Source of the DNA: DHVE2 group archaeon | GTDB taxonomy: Archaea; Thermoplasmatota; Thermoplasmata; Thermoplasmatales; Aciduliprofundaceae | Direction: 5' to 3' | Length of the DNA: 6,606 bases | NCBI GenBank assembly: GCA_026986135.1 | Contig: JALSPD010000172.1 | Coordinates: 1 to 6,606 of the forward strand | Part shown: piece after piece, positions 1-4,900 of the stretch | Numbering within the stretch: position 1 is the stretch's first letter | Layout of the letters: every line of letters begins with the position of its first letter | Position numbers and translations under genes: made by a program | The notes under the pieces: generated by a model | Seen by the model: only the letters and a program-made list of their open reading frames with translations | Told to the model about the DNA's origin: nothing | The model's database searches: none

Positions 1-2
1 AC

Positions 3-107
3 TCAAATAATACAATCCTAGAATTAAGAACACCTCTTACTCTGAAGGATGGTTCCACCGTAAAAATAGCAAGAGTTGGAGATGATGTGTATGTGCTCCC
101 AGAATGA
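3..107 (+). CDS. C-terminal tail of upstream gene (possible CTP-dependent riboflavin kinase)
   Basis: The frame beginning at base 3 is open from the window edge to a TGA at 105-107 and gives 34 residues ending in DDVYVLPE. The other two forward frames hit stops almost at once (TAG at 19-21, TAA at 8-10). The segment LRTPLTLKDGSTVKI fits the pattern L-R-x-x-L-x-L-K-D-G-x-x-V-x-[IV], which I know from the C-terminal end of archaeal CTP-dependent riboflavin kinases (DUF120), enzymes that make FMN from riboflavin with CTP. That is only a 15-residue resemblance, and other small beta-barrel domains end in a similar strand-turn-strand, so the identity is tentative. Its end overlaps the start of the Nudix gene, which supports it being a real gene tail in the same transcript. 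The start and catalytic part lie upstream of the window. Confidence 0.55.
   Translation, partial: SNNTILELRTPLTLKDGSTVKIARVGDDVYVLPE
78..81 (+). promoter_or_regulatory. Ribosome-binding site deciding the Nudix start
   Basis: GGAG lies 9 bases before the ATG at 91, a good Shine-Dalgarno distance. The earlier in-frame candidates are TTG at 76, which lies upstream of or over this site, ATG at 82, which abuts it, and ATG at 85, only 3 bases away. The spacing therefore favours ATG 91. The site lies inside the end of the upstream gene, as expected for translational coupling. Confidence 0.55.
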
Positions 108-441
108 GGTAGTCGTGATAATAGCCTTCAAAAACGAAAAATTTTTGATGGTTTATAATCCGCGCAGAGGATGGGAGTTCCCCGGAGGAAAGATAAGACC
201 CAACGAAAATCCTGAAGAGGCAGCAATGCGGGAGACCATGGAAGAGGCCGGTGCAAAAATAGTAAATTTAATTCCCCTTCATAAGGGAGATAGCATTGTG
301 GTGTTCACTGCGAAGATTGAGAGTTTATCAGACAGGCATGAATTTAAACGAGCTCTTTTCACACATATACCAGATGGCCTGGCATTTCCCCGTGAAGAAG
401 CGGAAAGATTCCTTAATATGGCAAAAAGAATGTGGCGATAA
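91..441 (+). CDS. Nudix hydrolase, MutT/YtkD-like small single-domain enzyme
   Basis: This 116-residue protein is a single Nudix domain, a pyrophosphohydrolase that cleaves nucleoside diphosphates linked to another group (X) with Mg2+. Residues are numbered from ATG 91. A beta strand (EVVVIIAF, 6-13) leads to WEFPGGKI (28-35). The Nudix box at 33-55 matches G-x5-E-x7-R-E-U-x-E-E-x-G-U exactly, with metal-binding REtmEE at 47-52. The RGWEFPGG entry resembles MutT and YtkD type 8-oxo-dGTP sanitation enzymes, but Nudix substrates cannot be assigned from this motif alone; ADP-ribose or another nucleotide is possible. The length is short but normal for minimal Nudix proteins, and a C-terminal helix (REEAERFLNMAKRM) closes the fold. 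Starts at TTG 76, ATG 82 and ATG 85 are in frame; ATG 91 is preferred for its ribosome-binding site. The start overlaps the upstream gene by 17 bases, pointing to an operon with it. Confidence 0.93.
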   Translation: MCSQNEVVVIIAFKNEKFLMVYNPRRGWEFPGGKIRPNENPEEAAMRETMEEAGAKIVNLIPLHKGDSIVVFTAKIESLSDRHEFKRALFTHIPDGLAFPREEAERFLNMAKRMWR

Positions 442-442
442 G

Positions 443-453
443 TTTTTTATAAG
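443..453 (+). promoter_or_regulatory. TATA-like box (or oligo-T terminator) ahead of the giant gene
   Basis: Directly after the Nudix stop comes TTTTTTATAAG. It resembles an archaeal box A (TTTATA core), and a start of transcription about 25 bases downstream would fall near 472-475, just before the ribosome-binding site, giving a leader of only about a dozen bases. The same run of six T residues could instead end the upstream transcript, since archaeal intrinsic termination uses oligo-T without a hairpin. The two roles are not exclusive. No hairpin is apparent in the 45-base gap. Confidence 0.4.
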
Positions 454-476
454 AAATGCGATACCGCTCTGATTCT

Positions 477-482
477 GGTGAG
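477..482 (+). promoter_or_regulatory. Ribosome-binding site of the oligosaccharyltransferase gene
   Basis: GGTGAG is complementary to the anti-Shine-Dalgarno (matches the GGTGA part of AGGAGGTGAT). It stands 4-5 bases before ATG 487. An in-frame GTG at 478 lies within the site itself, so it is unlikely to be the start. Confidence 0.5.
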
Positions 483-486
483 CACC

Positions 487-1977
487 ATGCGAGGGCTTAA
501 AATTAATGTGGATATACAATGGGAGCGACTGCGCATACCAGTGATACTTGCCCTGATAGTAGCCCTAGCGCTGTTTTTGAGGGTGTACTGGGCAATAGGA
601 CCATCGCTGCACCAGGGGCTGGCAGTATCTGGAGGTTCTGACTCGTATTACCATGAGAAAATTATTCTCTACATACTGAACTCAAAACATCAACTCATTA
701 ATGATCCTATGCTGAACTATCCAATAGGAACAAACAACCCAAGACCACCGCTATTTCACTGGGCCATAGTGATGTTCAGCTACATATTCTACCCCTTTAT
801 GAGCCCGGAAAAAGCTGCAATCTTGATGCTCATACTATTTCCTGCCATTTGGGGATCGCTCACAGTTATACCTGTATACCTCCTTGGAAAAGAGGCATTC
901 AACAAAAAGGTAGGTCTTATTGCGGCATTCTTCCTTGCCATACTTCCCGCAGATCTGATGAGAAGTGTGGCCACCCAGGCAGATTGGGATGCATTTAACC
1001 TATTCTTCATAGTGCTGTCTTTCTATTTCTTCCTGAGAGCACTTAAGACGGTAAGGTACTTATACTGGATCAAAGACTGGTTCAATCCCGGTGAGATTAA
1101 GGAAGGGCTTAATAAATTTTTCAAGGAAAATGCAGACTCGGTAACTTACGCCGCTCTTTCTGGAGCATCCCTTGGAACTGTGGCCCTTGCATGGAAAGGA
1201 TTCACCTATGCACTGGCAATCCTGGTGATATATCTGCTCGTACAGGTGCTCATAAACAGGTTCAGGAACAAATCAAATCTTCACATGGTTGTGTTTATGG
1301 GTATATACATGCTCGTTGCATTTGGTATGGCTTTTCCGTGGTACTATGTAACACACAGGCTCGGACAGTGGTTCTTTGTTCCACTGTTTCTCATAGGATC
1401 CGTTTTTGTCATTGGATTGATACTTGAAATAACGGGGAAATACCCATGGCCATTTGTATTTGGAGTGGTTGCAGGCATTACCGCACTAGCACTTGTGATA
1501 ATAAACATGTTCTTCCCTGATCTCTGGATGCTAATAGTTGAAGGACAGGGATACTTTGTTAAGAGTAAATTGTATTCAACCATTGCAGAGGCACAACCGG
1601 CCTCCCTAGGATACATAGCAATGTCCTTCGGCGTTGCCATATTTATAGTGTCCTTCCTGGGAGTCTTTGAAATGCTATACCTTATAAGGAAAGAGAAGGA
1701 GGAATACTACCTGTTCTTTGTTTTCTATTCAATCATAGCAATCTACATGGCCATATCTGCAGCCCGTTTCATATTCAACGCGTCTCCTGCCTTCGCACTG
1801 GCTGGAGCTGTGGGTGTAGCATGGCTAATAGATAAACTGAGATTCTCCGAGACCTACGAAGAGTTAAGAAGATACAGAGGAAACTGGAAGAAAAAGGTCA
1901 AGGTAGCACTCAAATTCTCACAGGTAACATTCGTTCTGGTTCTGGCATTTCTCCTGATAGTACCCACCGTGTGGAGC
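487..1977 (+). other. STT3 membrane domain, 13 predicted helices
   Basis: Residues 1-497. After a short basic cytosolic N-terminus, helices lie at about 18-37, 110-133, 139-158, 169-188, 219-236, 239-256, 265-284, 293-314, 321-343, 376-398, 405-423, 426-449 and 477-497. Counting from an inside N-terminus puts the first acidic motif (Asp52) in the large outer loop 38-109, Asp166/Asp168 in the second outer loop and TIAE (Glu368) in the outer loop 344-375. This matches where STT3 proteins hold their metal and carrier-contacting residues. Charged stretches such as RKEKEE (401-406) and RRYRGNWKKK (461-470) fall inside, as the positive-inside rule expects. In the first motif Ser53 stands where many archaeal AglB proteins have Pro. 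Topology is by eye. Confidence 0.85.
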
Positions 1978-4900
1978 GCAATTGATGCAGGCATACCATA
2001 TGAAAGCAAGAAAAAATACGACAAGGAGATATATAACACCTTACCATCGTTCATGAAACCAAATGAAACTGCATATAATAAATCAGCCCCATGGTTCCTC
2101 GGAGCTTTTGGATACTCCATACCAAAGGAAACATACCCATGGCCAAGAGCATGGAAATGGCTCAGATCGCAAGATAATTCAACCCCACCCGAAGACAGGC
2201 CTGCTTTTGTATCTTGGTGGGACTACGGCTTTGAGGCTGTTAGGGAGGGACAGCATCCCACCGTAGCTGATAACTTCCAGAAAGGATACCAAATGGCGGC
2301 ACAAATAATAACTGCACAGAATGAGAGCGAGGTAATATCCCTATTCATAATAAGAATCCTTGAAGGGGATTATGCCCACCATGGAAACTCATTCTCGGCT
2401 GGTATGCTGAAAATACTTGAAAAAAGATTCAGTCCGGAAGAGGTGGATAAGATAAAAGAAGCAATGAGAGATCCTTCAAAGTTCAGGGAAGTTGTTCTTT
2501 CCAACCCGGATTACTACGGATACTATGAGAGTGACATCTCCGATGTGAATACGAAGTACGCCTATCTTAAAGGGATGTTTGCACATCATAAGGAAAGCTT
2601 CCTTATAGGGCTTTACGACGATGTAAGAAATTACACAGGATACGATATAAGATACTTTGCGGTGGATTATCGCTTATTCCCATTCTCCGGCAGAAACACG
2701 GGGATATTCTATGCTCCTGCCAAACTAGGAGATAGAAGAATACATGAATACGGGGGTACGGTAGTGCCTTATGATTTCTATGATCTCAAAGCAGTGGATA
2801 CCTACGGAAACGAATACGAACTGGATAAAATACCTGCAAATGTTCATATTACAAATTACAAAATATATTACAAACCAATGTTCTACCACTCAATGCTGTA
2901 CCGTACCTTCATAGGATATTCTGGAAAAGACGTGGGTGCAAATGATGGAATACCAGGAATATCTCCAGGATTGTACAATTACTATCCAATGCAGGCATGG
3001 AACATGAGCCACTTTAAGCTGGTATATCGCACCGCTTACTGGAATCCCTACAAAGATTACCAGAATCATTCAAAAGACTGGAAACCAATACCCATTGATC
3101 TGGCTTTGAAATATCAGAGAGAAGGTAAGGGCGTGGTTGAACTAAATCCGCCTGCATATCAGGTGCTTCCCAATGATGTTGTAATGGTTAAATTCTACGA
3201 AGGGGCCATTATAGAGGGATATGTGAAACTATCAACGGGAGTGCCTTTGAAGCATGTGCGTGTGACATTGCAAGATGAATATAACATACCCCATGTCTCG
3301 GTCTTTACCGACGATAATGGATATTTCAGAATACCCGCAGTGGCAGGTAACCTCACCTTAACAATCTCAACCAATGGCAACCTGAACAAGCTTAATCTAA
3401 TTGAAAAAACAGTACTGAAAACAATACACATCAACGTAACAGAAGAGCAGGCAATGCGTTTGAAACCCAATTACAGGATATATGAAAATATAACCATAAA
3501 ACCTGCCTCCCTAGATGGTGTGGTATATTATGATCTGAATCATGATGGTAAGTTTGATAAGGGTGATCAAAAATTAAGTGCTGCAACGGTTATATTGACA
3601 AATAACACCTATGGTTACAATGAAAGTACGCCTGTGAAGAATGGCCTGTATTCTCTGAAGGAAATCCCGCCGCACAGATACACCGTGAATTTGATAATAA
3701 ACGGAAAGGAATATAAAGGAGTGAACAACGTAACACTTTCCGCCGGGCAGAATCTAACGTGGGATATAGGACTGAAACCTCCGATAATCTATGGAAATGT
3801 AACGTATATGGACGGAAGGCCCGCTTCAAATGCCACAGTAACGATAAATGGCGACTCTGGAAGGTATGTAGTAACTGCGAACAATAACGGATCATTCAAA
3901 GCCATAGTTCCTCCGGGGAACTATACCGTGATAGCAGAAAAAGAAGATTATGTGTCTGCGAATACATTAGTATCAATTCCAGGCTGGAATTCCAACAGGA
4001 GCGTAAATATAACCATCCATCATGCGTTTGAATTAGAAGGTGAGCTGATATATGGCGGAGATCCAGTAAAGGGTGTAACCCTGAAAATCACATCCGAACT
4101 TCTCCCGCATTCCGTATACCTTATAAAAACAGACAAAAACGGTAAATTTGCCATAAAGCTTCCGGGAGGCATATATAGCATATACACAACAACATTTGTT
4201 GATGGAACTAGGGTAGTATATCTGAATGTGATTAATCTGGACTCGAATAAACATATGTTGCTAACCATGCAGAGAGCATATCGCCTCTCAGGATATGTGA
4301 ACACCACAGAGAAAATAACATCTATTGAAGTTGGTATATACAAAGGCACCGTATTTTACAGGGCATTTGCAAACAACACGGGATACTTTGAAGCGTATCT
4401 CCCAGAAGGGCATTACAACATAGGTGTTGTAGGATTCAATCTCACAAACAAACCATACTTTGGAAAGACCACGGTGAGTCTAAATAGTGATAGAACCGTC
4501 AAAATAATAATGCACAGAGCATACAATGTTACAGGGGTTGCATACTACGATAAAAACTCAAATGGAGTGGCAGATCAGAATGAAACCATCACAAACGGGC
4601 TAGTTTACCTATACAATGATCAAGGGATCTACGAAATACGTAACATACCGCCATCTGGAAAATTCACATTGCCAACCACGATAGATTACAAGGTGGGTGC
4701 GATAATATGGGGCTACACTACAAGCTCCGTAGAAATTGCAAATAAAGTTAAAATAGAGGTTGTACCCTCTAAGGTACTCTTGAAAGGTAAGATATATTAC
4801 GGATCCAAGGAAAACAACAATCCTGTGAATATGCTATTTGTAAATCAGAATAACCCAATTGAATCTTACACCCTTCATGGAGTAAAAGATAACTATGCAA

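Noticed and set aside
76..90. TTG at 76 or ATG at 82/85 as the start of the Nudix gene
   Set aside because: All are in frame, but GGAG at 78-81 overlaps, follows or is too close to them; ATG 91 has proper spacing and leaves a normal Nudix N-terminal strand.
478..486. GTG at 478 as an earlier start of the giant gene
   Set aside because: It lies within the GGTGAG ribosome-binding site, leaving no signal upstream; ATG 487 is well placed.
1191..1427. Plus-strand frames at 1191-1427 and 2063-2266
   Set aside because: They overlap the conserved STT3 coding sequence in another frame and have no family features.
3100..3205. A gene boundary between the catalytic enzyme and the repeat arm
   Set aside because: The frame is uninterrupted through the junction, and no convincing Shine-Dalgarno plus ATG marks a new start.
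3195..3470. Minus-strand frame of 91 codons, and others at 4020-4349, 3590-3895 and 5990-6334
   Set aside because: All lie wholly inside the large + strand gene, their products show low-complexity or Cys/Ser/Leu-rich mixtures without recognisable motifs, and no ribosome-binding sites were evident. They are antisense shadows.
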